Source: DATCVR01 sp036566745 (GTDB taxonomy: Bacteria > Actinomycetota > Actinomycetes > Jiangellales > Jiangellaceae). From it: 21,172 nucleotides of DNA. The stretch spans positions 1 to 21,172 of the forward strand of contig DATCVR010000310.1 in assembly GCA_036566745.1 (NCBI GenBank), given 5' to 3'. Made by a program: the position numbers and the translations under genes. A model generated the notes under the pieces. That model had not been told where the DNA came from. It was given only the letters and a program-made list of their open reading frames with translations, and did not search any database. Below are positions 14,276-21,172 of the stretch, piece after piece. Position 1 is the stretch's first letter, and each line of letters opens with the position of its first letter.

Positions 14276-14656
14276 GTGGCACGCGTGAAGCGGGCGGTCA
14301 ACGCCCACAAGAAGCGCCGCGAAACGCTCGAGAGGGCCAGCGGCTACCGGGGACAGCGGTCCCGGCTGTATCGGAAGGCGAAGGAGCAGGTCACCCACTC
14401 GCTCGTCTACGCCTACCGCGACCGCAAGCAGCGCAAGGGCGACTTCCGCCAGCTGTGGATCACCCGGATCAACGCCGCGGCCCGTGCCGAGGGCCTGACG
14501 TACAACCGGTTCATCCAGGGCCTGCGTCTGGCCGAGATCGAGGTCGACCGCAAGATCCTCGCCGACCTCGCGGTCAACGACCCGGCCGCGTTCAAGGCGC
14601 TGGTCGAGGCTGCTCGCGCGGCGCTGCCGGCCGACCGCAACGCTCCTGCTGCCTGA
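14276..14656 (+). CDS. rplT: 50S ribosomal protein bL20
   Basis: A 126-residue bL20 with ARVKRAVNAHKKRRETLERA, a GYRGQRSRLYRKAKEQV block and YNRFIQGLRLAEIEVDRKIL. It binds 23S rRNA early in 50S assembly. In E. coli and Bacillus it also represses its own operon by binding leader RNA. The start is GTG at 14276, with AAGGAG 5 nt upstream. A strong hairpin terminator follows the stop. Confidence 0.97.
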   Translation: MARVKRAVNAHKKRRETLERASGYRGQRSRLYRKAKEQVTHSLVYAYRDRKQRKGDFRQLWITRINAAARAEGLTYNRFIQGLRLAEIEVDRKILADLAVNDPAAFKALVEAARAALPADRNAPAA

Positions 14657-14677
14657 GCGTCGCACTTCTCCGCGACC

Positions 14678-14712
14678 GATGGGCTCGCCGATGACGAATC
14701 GGCGGGCCCATC
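14678..14712 (+). terminator. Terminator of the infC-rpmI-rplT operon
   Basis: A 15-bp stem with one G-T wobble and a 5-nt GACGA loop: arms GATGGGC-T-CGCCGAT and ATCGGCG-G-GCCCATC. It starts 22 nt after the rplT stop. No T-run follows, as often in high-GC genomes. It is the strongest hairpin in the window. Confidence 0.75.
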
Positions 14713-14847
14713 GTCATGTGCGGGTCTCCGAATGATCACGTTCAGCAGGTGCTCGCCTGCGCCACCAGGCCTGCAAGCCTCGTGGTGCGGGTACAGCCTT
14801 GGTGATGTCCCGCCGACCCGTCCCACCGCGACCGCTGGAGGCAGGCT

Positions 14848-15654
14848 GTGCTGACCGACCGATCGGCGCGGGTACGCGAGGCTCACAAGTTGCTGCGCCG
14901 CCAGGGCCGCGCCAAGGCCGGACTGTTCCTGGCCGAAGGCGCCCAGGCCGTGCGCGAGGCCATCGCCCTCGGACCAGCACGCGTGGTCGAGGTCTTCGCC
15001 TCGGAGGCCGCCGAGGAGCGTCACCTCGAGATCCTCGAGGACGCCGCCGACGCCGGCATCCGGGTCTGGCCCGCCGACGACGCCGCGCTCGCCGCACTGT
15101 CCGAGACCGTCACCCCGCAGGGCCTCGTGGCCGTCTGCCGCACTGTCACGGTCGCCCTCGACGACGCCCTGAGCGGACGCCCCGCTTTGGTCGCCCTACT
15201 GGCCGAGGCACGTGATCCGGGCAACGCCGGCACCGTCATCCGGTGCGCCGACGCCGCCGGTGCCGACGCGGTGGTCCTGACCCACGGGTCCGTCGACCCC
15301 GAGGGTGGCAAGGCCGTGCGCGCGTCGGCGGGCAGCATCTTCCACCTGCCGGTGTCGGTCGGCGCCGCGGTGGAGGACACGGTGAACGCGGCCAGGCGGG
15401 CCGGGCTCACCGTGCTCGCCGCCGACGGCGCCGGCACCGTCGACCTCGACGAGGCGGACGACTCCGGGATGCTCGACGGTCCGGCAGCCTGGCTGTTCGG
15501 CAACGAGGCGTGGGGCCTTCCTGCCGAGATCCGCGCCCACGCCGACCACGTCGTGCGGGTGCCCATCTACGGCCGGGCCGAGAGCCTCAACCTCGCCACC
15601 GCGGCCGCCGTGTGCCTCTACGCCACCGCCCGCGCCCAGCGTCGATCGCGCTGA
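14848..15654 (+). CDS. SpoU/TrmH family RNA 2'-O-methyltransferase
   Basis: A 268-residue SPOUT methyltransferase that would use S-adenosylmethionine to methylate a ribose in rRNA or tRNA. An N-terminal substrate-binding domain (ARVREAHKLLRRQGRAKAGL, FLAEGAQAVREA) precedes the catalytic domain with three classical motifs: ARDPGNAGTVIRCADAAGA (motif 1), WLFGNEAWGLP (motif 2) and VPIYGRAESLNLATAAAVCL (motif 3), which form the trefoil knot. The start GTG at 14848 has GGAGG 6 nt upstream. This gene commonly sits between rplT and pheS in actinomycetes. Which nucleotide it modifies cannot be told; relatives include 23S rRNA and thiostrepton-resistance type enzymes. The gap before it (14713-14847) holds only weak inverted repeats. 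Confidence 0.92.
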   Translation: MLTDRSARVREAHKLLRRQGRAKAGLFLAEGAQAVREAIALGPARVVEVFASEAAEERHLEILEDAADAGIRVWPADDAALAALSETVTPQGLVAVCRTVTVALDDALSGRPALVALLAEARDPGNAGTVIRCADAAGADAVVLTHGSVDPEGGKAVRASAGSIFHLPVSVGAAVEDTVNAARRAGLTVLAADGAGTVDLDEADDSGMLDGPAAWLFGNEAWGLPAEIRAHADHVVRVPIYGRAESLNLATAAAVCLYATARAQRRSR

Positions 15655-15656
15655 CC

Positions 15657-15689
15657 CCGGTCACGACCTGAGTCCGGTCACGGCTTGAG
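15657..15689. repeat. Imperfect 16-bp tandem repeat at the methyltransferase/oxidoreductase junction
   Basis: CCGGTCACGACCTGAG (15657-15672) recurs one base later as CCGGTCACGGCTTGAG (15674-15689), 14 of 16 bases the same. The right copy covers the stop and last codons of the minus-strand oxidoreductase gene, so the left copy looks like a small duplication of that 3' end. Confidence 0.7.
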
Positions 15690-16532
15690 GCCCGCCGCGA
15701 ACTCGGCCATCCGCTCGTCGAAGCCGTCCCCGCCGCCGAACCACACGGCCACCGCGTCGGCACCGGCGTCGGCGAAACGGCGCGCCTGGTCCAGTGCGAT
15801 CCGCAGCTCCGGACGCCCACCCGGCCACCCGATCCGGACCCCGGCGCGGATCGCCCGGCCCGCCCGGCCCGCCCTGCCTGCCCGGCCCGTTCGGTCCACC
15901 TGGTCCGCCCTCCGGCGGAGCTCGGCGGCCATCGCACCGAACCGCTCGGGCTCCACGCCGAGCGCCTGCCACTCGTCCGCCAGCTCCGCCGCGCGGGTCA
16001 GCGCGCGGTCCGACGTCCCGCCGACCATGATGGGCAGGTGCTGCGCCGGCCGGGGCTCGAAGACACCGACGTCGTACCCGTAGTGCTCGCCGCGGAACGG
16101 CCCGGATCCCTCGAAGAGATGACGTAGCAACCGGATGCCCTCGTCGGTGCGCGCCGCCCTGCTCGCATAGTCGGCGCCCACGGCAGCGAACTCGGCCCGG
16201 TCCCACCCGAGGCCCACTCCGAGGGTCAGCCGGGCGCCGGAGAGCGCGTGCAGCGTCGCCGCCTGTTTCGCGACCACGAACGGATTGCGCATCGGCAGCA
16301 CCAGCACCGACGTGCCGAGACGGATGCGGTCGGTGCGAGCGGCGAGATACGTCAGCGCGATCAGGGGCTCGTAGACGCCGCCGTAGGTCGTGCCGTACTC
16401 CGCTGGCGGCAACACGTGGTCGGGCAGCCACGCCGTGTGGAAGCCGAGCTCCTCGGCCGCGACGCCGAGATCGACGAGCCGTTCGGGCGCCAGGTCGGCC
16501 GACTCGTCCGGTAACACCACCTGAAGATCCAT
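15678..16532 (-). CDS. LLM class (probably F420-dependent) oxidoreductase
   Basis: A 284-residue luciferase-like TIM-barrel oxidoreductase. Features are the N-terminal VDLGVAAEELGFHTAWLPDH, then RIRLGTSVLVLPMRNPFVVA, LTLGVGLGWDRAEFAAVG and HLPIMVGGTSDRALTRAAE, matching the actinomycete group that uses coenzyme F420 rather than FMN; the cofactor is inferred, not shown. The substrate is unknown. ATG at 16532 is chosen over a long upstream extension because it fits the family start (MDLQVVLP) and a leaderless-type TACCGT lies 7 nt before it. A run of Gly-Arg-Ala repeats (from GC-rich DNA repeats) sits in the loop before RIGWPGGRPE. It diverges from the MOSC gene and converges with the methyltransferase gene. 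Confidence 0.88.
   Translation of the reverse strand: MDLQVVLPDESADLAPERLVDLGVAAEELGFHTAWLPDHVLPPAEYGTTYGGVYEPLIALTYLAARTDRIRLGTSVLVLPMRNPFVVAKQAATLHALSGARLTLGVGLGWDRAEFAAVGADYASRAARTDEGIRLLRHLFEGSGPFRGEHYGYDVGVFEPRPAQHLPIMVGGTSDRALTRAAELADEWQALGVEPERFGAMAAELRRRADQVDRTGRAGRAGRAGRAIRAGVRIGWPGGRPELRIALDQARRFADAGADAVAVWFGGGDGFDERMAEFAAGLKP
15851..15890. repeat. Short GC-rich tandem repeats inside the LLM oxidoreductase gene
   Basis: Near-copies of a 9-nt CGCCCGGCC-type unit code on the minus strand for Arg-Ala-Gly repeats (GRAGRAGRAGRAIRAG). On the plus strand the same bases read Gly-Pro-Pro-like. The repeat lies in a predicted loop and is the kind of sequence that changes length by slippage. 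Confidence 0.6.
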
Positions 16533-16539
16533 GGCTGCG

Positions 16540-16545
16540 ACGGTA
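16540..16545 (-). promoter_or_regulatory. Leaderless-type -10 element of the LLM oxidoreductase gene
   Basis: On the minus strand TACCGT (plus 16540-16545) fits TANNNT and ends 7 nt before the ATG at 16532. There is no ribosome site in between and no clear -35. Confidence 0.45.
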
Positions 16546-16600
16546 CGCAGATCCTGTCGGAAGGTCGCCCGAGAGGCAGGAACGCCGGCGCGCACCCTCG

Positions 16601-16612
16601 TAAGGTTGAGCC
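16601..16612 (+). promoter_or_regulatory. Leaderless-type -10 element ahead of the MOSC gene
   Basis: TAAGGT (16601-16606) ends 6 nt before an ATG at 16613. That ATG opens a 7-codon ORF and not the MOSC frame, so the mRNA should start at the tiny upstream ORF. Confidence 0.5.
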
Positions 16613-16636
16613 ATGACGAAGGCCGAGACGTCGTGA
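16613..16636 (+). CDS. Tiny leaderless upstream ORF (7 residues) overlapping the MOSC start
   Basis: ATG to TGA encodes MTKAETS. The TGA overlaps the GTG of the MOSC gene as GTGA, the layout of translational coupling. It may let ribosomes load at the 5' end of a leaderless mRNA and restart at the GTG. It could instead be the original gene start cut off by a small indel. The peptide has no recognisable feature. Confidence 0.35.
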   Translation: MTKAETS

Positions 16637-17190
16637 TCACCCCGGAGCCGGACGCCGGCGTGGTGGCGGTCAGCTTGAGCCCCACCCACACGTTCAGCAA
16701 GCCCAACGCCGAGGTCATCCGCCTGCTCACCGGCCTAGGCGTCGAAGGCGACGCCCATCTCGGCGTCACCGTCAAGCACCGCTCCCGGGTGGCCCGCGAT
16801 CCGAGCCAGCCCAATCTCCGCCAGGTTCACCTGATCCACGCCGAGCTGCACGACGAGGTGCGGGCCGCCGGATTCGACGTCCGCCCCGGCGAGCTCGGTG
16901 AGAACGTCACCACCCGAGGCGTCGACCTGCTGGCGCTGCCGGTCGGGGCGCTCCTGCGCCTCGGCGAGGACGCCGTCGTCGAGGTCACCGGCTTGCGCAA
17001 CCCGTGCACCCAGATCGACGACTTCCAGGATGGGCTGCTGCGGCAGGTCGTCGGGCGGGACGCCGACGGCAACGTCGTGCGCAAGGCGGGCGTCATGGGC
17101 GTGGTGCGGGCCGGCGGAGAGGTGCGACCGGGCGACCGGATCCGGGTCGAGCTCCCACAGCCGCCCCATCGCCGGCTCGACCGGGTGTGA
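16633..17190 (+). CDS. MOSC domain-containing protein
   Basis: A 185-residue MOSC (molybdenum cofactor sulfurase C-terminal) domain protein. The family binds or transfers sulfur through a conserved Cys and is linked to the molybdenum cofactor or to reductive detoxification. Visible signatures are LSPTHTFSK, LGVEGDAHLGVTVKHRSRV, GELGENVTTRGVDLLALPVG and VTGLRNPCTQID with the conserved Cys125. The GTG at 16633 is preferred as it overlaps the stop of the upstream micro-ORF and lies just before conserved sequence; its own ribosome site (AAGG, 10 nt away) is weak. An in-frame TTG at 16606 would lie inside the promoter -10. The substrate is unknown. It diverges from the LLM oxidoreductase. Confidence 0.86.
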   Translation: MITPEPDAGVVAVSLSPTHTFSKPNAEVIRLLTGLGVEGDAHLGVTVKHRSRVARDPSQPNLRQVHLIHAELHDEVRAAGFDVRPGELGENVTTRGVDLLALPVGALLRLGEDAVVEVTGLRNPCTQIDDFQDGLLRQVVGRDADGNVVRKAGVMGVVRAGGEVRPGDRIRVELPQPPHRRLDRV

Positions 17191-17274
17191 CCGGGGCGGG
17201 CTGATCGGGCCGGTGGGACCGCGGTCTTGTCCACAGGACGGCCCGCGCGACGCCGGGCAGGTGCCGTGAGGTCG

Positions 17275-17340
17275 TAGACTCGGCGACTGGTCTTCCGGCG
17301 CCGTCCGCATGCGCCGATCAACAGCGAAGTAGCGAGGAAG
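17275..17340 (+). promoter_or_regulatory. Candidate -10 and leader of pheS-pheT
   Basis: TAGACT at 17275-17280 fits the -10 pattern and would give a leader of about 54 nt. GAGGAAG (17334-17340) directly adjoins the ATG of pheS; the GAGG core is 3-4 nt from the start, which is tight. No -35, T-box or Phe-rich leader peptide is seen. Confidence 0.4.
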
Positions 17341-18417
17341 ATGTCCGCGCCCAACAATGCCGCCGAGGCGAGCCGGATGCGCGACGACGCGCTGGCCGCG
17401 ATCGGCGCCGCCACCACCCTCGACGAGCTCAAGCAGGCCCGTCTCGCCCACACCGGCGACCGCTCGCCGCTCGCGCTGGCCAACCGCGGCATCGGCGCCT
17501 TGCCGCCCGAGGACCGCAAGGATGCCGGCCGGGTCATCGGGGCCGCGCGCCGCGACGTCGCCGAGGCCGTGGCCGCTCGCCAGGCGGTCCTCGAGGCCGA
17601 GCGCGACGAGCGGGTCCTCGTCGAGGAGGCCGTCGACGTCACGCTGCCGTGGGATCGCGCCCCGCGCGGGGCGCGCCACCCGCTCACCACCATCCAGGAG
17701 CGTGTCGGCGACGTCTTCGTGGCCATGGGCTGGGAGATCGCCGAGGGCCCCGAGGCCGAGGCCGAGTGGCTGAACTTCGACGCGCTCAACATCGGGCCCG
17801 ACCACCCCGCCCGCACCATGCAGGACACCTTCTTCGTCGAGTCCGAGGACTCCGGGGTCGTGCTACGTACCCACACCTCACCGGTCCAGGCGCGCACCAT
17901 GCTCACCCGCACGCCGCCGATCTACGTGATCTGTCCTGGCCGCACCTTCCGCACCGACGAGCTGGACGCCACCCACACCCCGGTGTTCAGCCAGGTCGAG
18001 GGGCTCGCCGTCGACGAGGGCCTGACGATGGCGCACCTCAAGGGCACCCTCGACCACTTCGCATCGGCGATGTTCGGTGCGGGCATCACCACCCGGTTGC
18101 GCCCGTCGTACTTCCCGTTCACCGAGCCCAGCGCCGAGATGGACCTCCAGTGCTTCGTGTGCCGGGGCGCGTCGGTGGGCAACCCTGAACGACCCTGCCG
18201 CACGTGCGGCTCCGAGGGCTGGATCGAGTGGGGCGGCTGCGGCATGGTCAACCCGCGCGTCCTGACGGCCTGCGGCGTCGACCCCGAGCGCTACTCCGGC
18301 TTCGCCTTCGGGATGGGCCTCGAGCGCACGCTGATGTTCCGCCACGGCGTCGAGGACATGCACGACATGGTCGAGGGCGACGTCCGCTTCGCCGCCGCGT
18401 TCGGGATGGAGATCTGA
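17341..18417 (+). CDS. pheS: Phenylalanyl-tRNA synthetase alpha subunit
   Basis: A 358-residue catalytic subunit of the alpha2-beta2 enzyme that charges tRNA-Phe. The N-terminal helical region (about 1-100) forms the coiled coil that contacts tRNA. Class II core motifs follow: NFDALNIGPDHPAR, THTSPVQARTML, CPGRTFRTDELDATHTPVF, SYFPFTEPSAEMD and motif 3 FAFGMGLERTLMF. Two Cys pairs (271/274 and 286/289, CFVC and CRTC) make a likely zinc knuckle, a feature of some bacterial PheS lineages. The length is normal. The stop shares one base with the pheT start (TGATG), so the subunits are translationally coupled in equal amounts. Confidence 0.97.
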   Translation: MSAPNNAAEASRMRDDALAAIGAATTLDELKQARLAHTGDRSPLALANRGIGALPPEDRKDAGRVIGAARRDVAEAVAARQAVLEAERDERVLVEEAVDVTLPWDRAPRGARHPLTTIQERVGDVFVAMGWEIAEGPEAEAEWLNFDALNIGPDHPARTMQDTFFVESEDSGVVLRTHTSPVQARTMLTRTPPIYVICPGRTFRTDELDATHTPVFSQVEGLAVDEGLTMAHLKGTLDHFASAMFGAGITTRLRPSYFPFTEPSAEMDLQCFVCRGASVGNPERPCRTCGSEGWIEWGGCGMVNPRVLTACGVDPERYSGFAFGMGLERTLMFRHGVEDMHDMVEGDVRFAAAFGMEI

Positions 18418-20999
18418 TGCGCGTCCCCCTGTCCTGGCTGCGCGAGTACGCCGACGTCCCGGCGGGAGAGCCTTCGCGCGAGGTCGCCACCCGGCTGATC
18501 CGGGCCGGCCTCGAGGTCGAGACGGTCCACGAGGCCGGCGCCGACGTCACCGGACCGCTCGTGGTGGGCCGGGTCCTCGACTTCGCCGAGGAGAGTCACA
18601 AGAACGGCAAGACGGTGCGCTGGTGCGCCGTCGACGTCGGGCCCGAGCTGAACCTCGACCGCTCGGACGAGGGCCTCGACCAGCCCTCGCGCGGCATCGT
18701 CTGCGGTGCCCGCAACTTCGCCGTGGGCGACCTGGTCGTGGTGTCGCTGCCCGGTGCGGTACTGCCCGGCGGCTTCGCCATCGCCGCGCGCAAGACGTAC
18801 GGACACGTCTCCGACGGGATGATCTGCTCGGCCCGCGAGCTCGGCCTCGGCGACGACCACGACGGCATCATCGTGCTCGATCCCGGCGAGGGTGAGCCGG
18901 GTGACGATGCGATCGAGCTGCTCCACCTGCGTGACGACGTCCTCGACATCGCGGTCACCCCCGACCGCGGCTACTGCCTGTCGATCCGTGGCGTGGCCCG
19001 CGAGGCGGCGACCGCCTACGGCGTGCCGTTCCGCGACCCAGCCGCCGTCCGCCTCGAGCCCGACGGCGAGGCCGGGCGCACGGAGCCCGGCCAGTCCGCC
19101 GAGTCGGGCGGGGCCGCCGAGTCGGGCGGGGCCGGCGACGGCTATCCGGTGCGCATCGACGACGCCGAGCGCTGCCCGGTGTTCGTCGCCCGCACCGTCA
19201 CCGGCTTCGACCCGAGCGCCCCCAGCCCACGCTGGCTCCAGCGGCGCGTCCAGCTCGCCGGCATGCGGCCGATCTCGCTGGCCGTCGACGTCACCAACTA
19301 CGTCATGCTCGAGCTGGGGCAGCCCATCCACGGGTACGACCGCGACCAGCTCACCGGCACCATCGTGGTGCGCCGGGCCGCCGCGGGCGAGACGCTGACC
19401 ACCCTCGACGGCGCCGAGCGCACGCTCGACCCTGACGACCTCCTCATCACCGACGACTCCGGGCCGATTGGCCTGGCCGGGGTCATGGGCGGCGGCACCA
19501 CCGAGCTCAGCGCCGCCACCACGTCCGTGGTCATCGAGGCCGCCCACTTCGAGGCCACCGGCATCGCGCGCACCGCCCGGCGGCACAAGTTGCCCAGCGA
19601 GGCGTCCAAGCGCTTCGAGCGCGGCGTCGACCCGCAGCTGCCGGTCGCCGCGGCCGAGCGGGTGGCTCAGCTGCTGGTCGAGCTGGGCGGGGCCAAGCTC
19701 GAGCCGGGCCGGACGGTGGCCGGCGCTCCACCCGCGCCGGCCACGGTCGAGATCGACGCCGACCTTCCCTCGCGCGTGGTCGGCGTCGACTATCCGGCCG
19801 AGGAGGTCTCGGGCCTGCTCGCCGCGGTCGGGGCCCGGGTCACGCCGCTGGAGACCGGCCGGCTCGCCGTCGTGGCACCGTCCTGGCGTCCCGACCTCGC
19901 CGACCCGTACGACCTCGTCGAGGAGGTCGCCCGGCTGCGTGGGTACGACGCCGTGCCGTCGGTGCTGCCGGTGGCTCCGCCAGGACACGGCGTGAGCTTC
20001 GACCAGCGATTGCGTCGGCGGGTCGAACGAGCTCTGGCCGGATTCGGGCTGATCGAGGCGCCGTCGTACCCGTTCGTGGGCGAGGCCGATCTCGACGCGC
20101 TCGGGCTGCCCACCGACGACGCGCGCCGGATCGCCCTGCGGCTGGCCAACCCGATCTCCGAGGAGCAGCCGCTGCTGCGCACCACGTTGCTCCCGGGCCT
20201 GCTGGGCGCGCTGCGCCGCAACGTCGGGCGTGGCGCCACGGACGTGGCGGTGTACGAGTCCGGGCTGGTGTTCCGGCCCGAGCCGGGGGAGCGGGTGGTG
20301 CCGCCCAGGCTGCCGGTGGACCGCCGGCCCACCGACGTCGAGCTCGCGGCCCTCGAAGCCGCGCTGCCGGCCCAGCCGCGCCGCATCGCCGTGGCCCTGT
20401 GCGGAGCGCGTGAGCCGGCCGGCTGGTGGGGCCCGGCCCGCGAAGTCACGTGGGCCGACGCGATCGAGGCGGCCCGGGTGGTCGCCGACGCCGCGGGCGT
20501 GACCCTCCGCGTCGAGCGCGACGACCACGCGCCCTGGCACCCGGGGCGATGCGCGGCGCTGTTCGCGGGCGACACCCTCGTGGGTCATGCCGGCGAGCTG
20601 CACCCGCGGGTGATCGCGGCGCTCGGGTTGCCACCCCGCACGGTGGCCGCCGAACTCGAGCTCGGCCGGCTGGGCGCGGTGGACGCCCCGGTGACCGCCC
20701 CTGCGGTGTCGACCTTCCCGGTGGCCACCCAGGACGTTGCGCTGGTCGTCGCGGCCGACGTTCCGGCCGCCCGCGTCGAGGCCGCGCTGCGAGCCGGGGC
20801 CGGCGAGCTGCTCGAGTCGGTGCGCCTGTTCGACGTCTACGAGGGCGCCCAGGTCGGCGAGGGCCGCAAGTCCCTGGCCTACGCGCTGCGGTTCCGGGCT
20901 CCGGACCGCACGCTGACCGTCGAGGAGACCACCGCCGCGCGCGACGCGGCGGTCGCTCTCGCGGCCGAGCTGGCCGGTGCCGAGCTGCGGGGTTCGTGA
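18417..20999 (+). CDS. pheT: Phenylalanyl-tRNA synthetase beta subunit
   Basis: An 860-residue partner of PheS. It starts MRVPLSWLREYADVP, followed by an OB-fold tRNA-binding domain (about 40-160, with GIVCGARNFAVGDLV and MICSARELGLG), the B3/B4 editing domain (about 245-420, ISLAVDVTNYVMLELGQPIH), B5 (about 440-510), the catalytic-like core (SFDQRLRRRVERALAGFG, NPISEEQPLLRTTLLPGLL) and the C-terminal anticodon-binding ferredoxin-like domain (FPVATQDVALVV onward). The editing domain removes mischarged Tyr. The ATG at 18417 overlaps the pheS stop and has GGAG upstream inside pheS. A small low-complexity insert of duplicated AESGGA lies before the editing domain. Confidence 0.97.
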   Translation: MRVPLSWLREYADVPAGEPSREVATRLIRAGLEVETVHEAGADVTGPLVVGRVLDFAEESHKNGKTVRWCAVDVGPELNLDRSDEGLDQPSRGIVCGARNFAVGDLVVVSLPGAVLPGGFAIAARKTYGHVSDGMICSARELGLGDDHDGIIVLDPGEGEPGDDAIELLHLRDDVLDIAVTPDRGYCLSIRGVAREAATAYGVPFRDPAAVRLEPDGEAGRTEPGQSAESGGAAESGGAGDGYPVRIDDAERCPVFVARTVTGFDPSAPSPRWLQRRVQLAGMRPISLAVDVTNYVMLELGQPIHGYDRDQLTGTIVVRRAAAGETLTTLDGAERTLDPDDLLITDDSGPIGLAGVMGGGTTELSAATTSVVIEAAHFEATGIARTARRHKLPSEASKRFERGVDPQLPVAAAERVAQLLVELGGAKLEPGRTVAGAPPAPATVEIDADLPSRVVGVDYPAEEVSGLLAAVGARVTPLETGRLAVVAPSWRPDLADPYDLVEEVARLRGYDAVPSVLPVAPPGHGVSFDQRLRRRVERALAGFGLIEAPSYPFVGEADLDALGLPTDDARRIALRLANPISEEQPLLRTTLLPGLLGALRRNVGRGATDVAVYESGLVFRPEPGERVVPPRLPVDRRPTDVELAALEAALPAQPRRIAVALCGAREPAGWWGPAREVTWADAIEAARVVADAAGVTLRVERDDHAPWHPGRCAALFAGDTLVGHAGELHPRVIAALGLPPRTVAAELELGRLGAVDAPVTAPAVSTFPVATQDVALVVAADVPAARVEAALRAGAGELLESVRLFDVYEGAQVGEGRKSLAYALRFRAPDRTLTVEETTAARDAAVALAAELAGAELRGS
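19098..19133 (+). repeat. 18-bp direct repeat inside pheT
   Basis: Two identical 18-bp units (19098-19115 and 19116-19133) encode AESGGA twice (residues 228-239). They lie in a Ser/Gly/Glu-rich linker between the tRNA-binding and editing domains, so the duplication keeps the frame and is likely harmless. Confidence 0.85.
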
Positions 21000-21172
21000 T
21001 GATCGCGCTGATCACCGGTGCCAACCGCGGCATCGGCCGCGAGCTCGCGCTGGGCCTGGCCCGGCGCGGGTGGGCGCTCGGCCTGCTCGGCCGCGACCTC
21101 GCGGCGGTCGAGGCGGTCGCGGGCGAGTGCCGGACGCACGGGGCCGAGGTCGCCGTGGCAGCGGCCGACGTC
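20999..21172 (+). CDS. Short-chain dehydrogenase/reductase (N-terminal part, runs off the window)
   Basis: Fifty-eight codons are visible from an ATG that overlaps the pheT stop (TGATG), suggesting co-transcription and coupling. The start MIALITGANRGIG carries the TGxxxGIG dinucleotide-binding motif of classical SDR enzymes, followed by a typical second strand (GWALGLLGRDLAAVEAV) and an AADV ending at the window edge, which is the Asp-Val of the adenine-binding region. The catalytic Ser-Tyr-Lys lies beyond the window, so the substrate is unknown. In many actinomycetes arginine genes (argC) follow pheT; here an SDR is inserted or replaces them at this point. Confidence 0.85.
   Translation, partial: MIALITGANRGIGRELALGLARRGWALGLLGRDLAAVEAVAGECRTHGAEVAVAAADV

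Noticed and set aside
15794..16030. Collagen-like Gly-Pro-Pro run on the plus strand
   Set aside because: It is the reverse reading of the Gly-Arg-Ala codon repeats in the LLM oxidoreductase gene; no start signal or anchor.
17309..17332. Seven-codon ORF (MRRSTAK) just before pheS as a leader peptide
   Set aside because: It has no Phe codons, no ribosome site and no attenuator stems; a Phe-sensing leader would need runs of Phe codons.
17191..17340. T-box or tRNA-like leader before pheS
   Set aside because: No T-box consensus or terminator/antiterminator pair could be found in the 150 nt.

Overview
The window is about 21 kb of very GC-rich, densely coded DNA from an actinomycete-type bacterium (Actinomycetota). 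The gene set supports this: a PknL-type PASTA kinase, a DUF1844 gene divergent from infC, an F420-type luciferase-like oxidoreductase, a class II DAHP synthase of the mycobacterial type, a lipoprotein penicillin-binding protein, many GTG starts, and several leaderless promoters (TANNNT 6-8 nt before the start codon). The genus cannot be fixed from the sequence. I see no mobile element, CRISPR array, tRNA or rRNA gene.

Left part (1-5.6 kb): the 3' end of an unidentified gene overlaps a complete lipoprotein transpeptidase (PBP). A decayed piece of a DUF899 (thioredoxin-like) gene follows. A pyrophosphate-type phosphofructokinase lies on the minus strand, diverging from a class II DAHP synthase (aroG) whose four metal ligands are intact.

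Middle (5.6-12 kb): a leaderless threonine aldolase and a TauE/SafE anion exporter with a likely operator at its promoter are on the plus strand. They converge on a minus-strand series of PASTA kinase, endonuclease IV (nfo) and a class I-beta DAHP-synthase-like protein. That last protein keeps the fold, the regulatory domain and most metal ligands, but has lost three basic substrate-binding residues and has a Glu-to-Asp change at a metal ligand. It lies within 2.3 kb of the intact class II enzyme. This is the most unusual feature of the window: a probable pseudoenzyme, or an enzyme with changed chemistry, in the shikimate-entry family.

Right part (12-21.2 kb): conserved translation genes. SseB-like and DUF1844 genes converge with overlapping 3' ends. 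The infC-rpmI-rplT operon follows, with a structured leader, an AUC start codon for infC and a strong terminator. Next are a SpoU/TrmH-type RNA methyltransferase, a divergent pair (LLM oxidoreductase and MOSC protein, the latter behind a tiny leaderless upstream ORF), and pheS-pheT followed without a gap by the start of a short-chain dehydrogenase that runs off the window.
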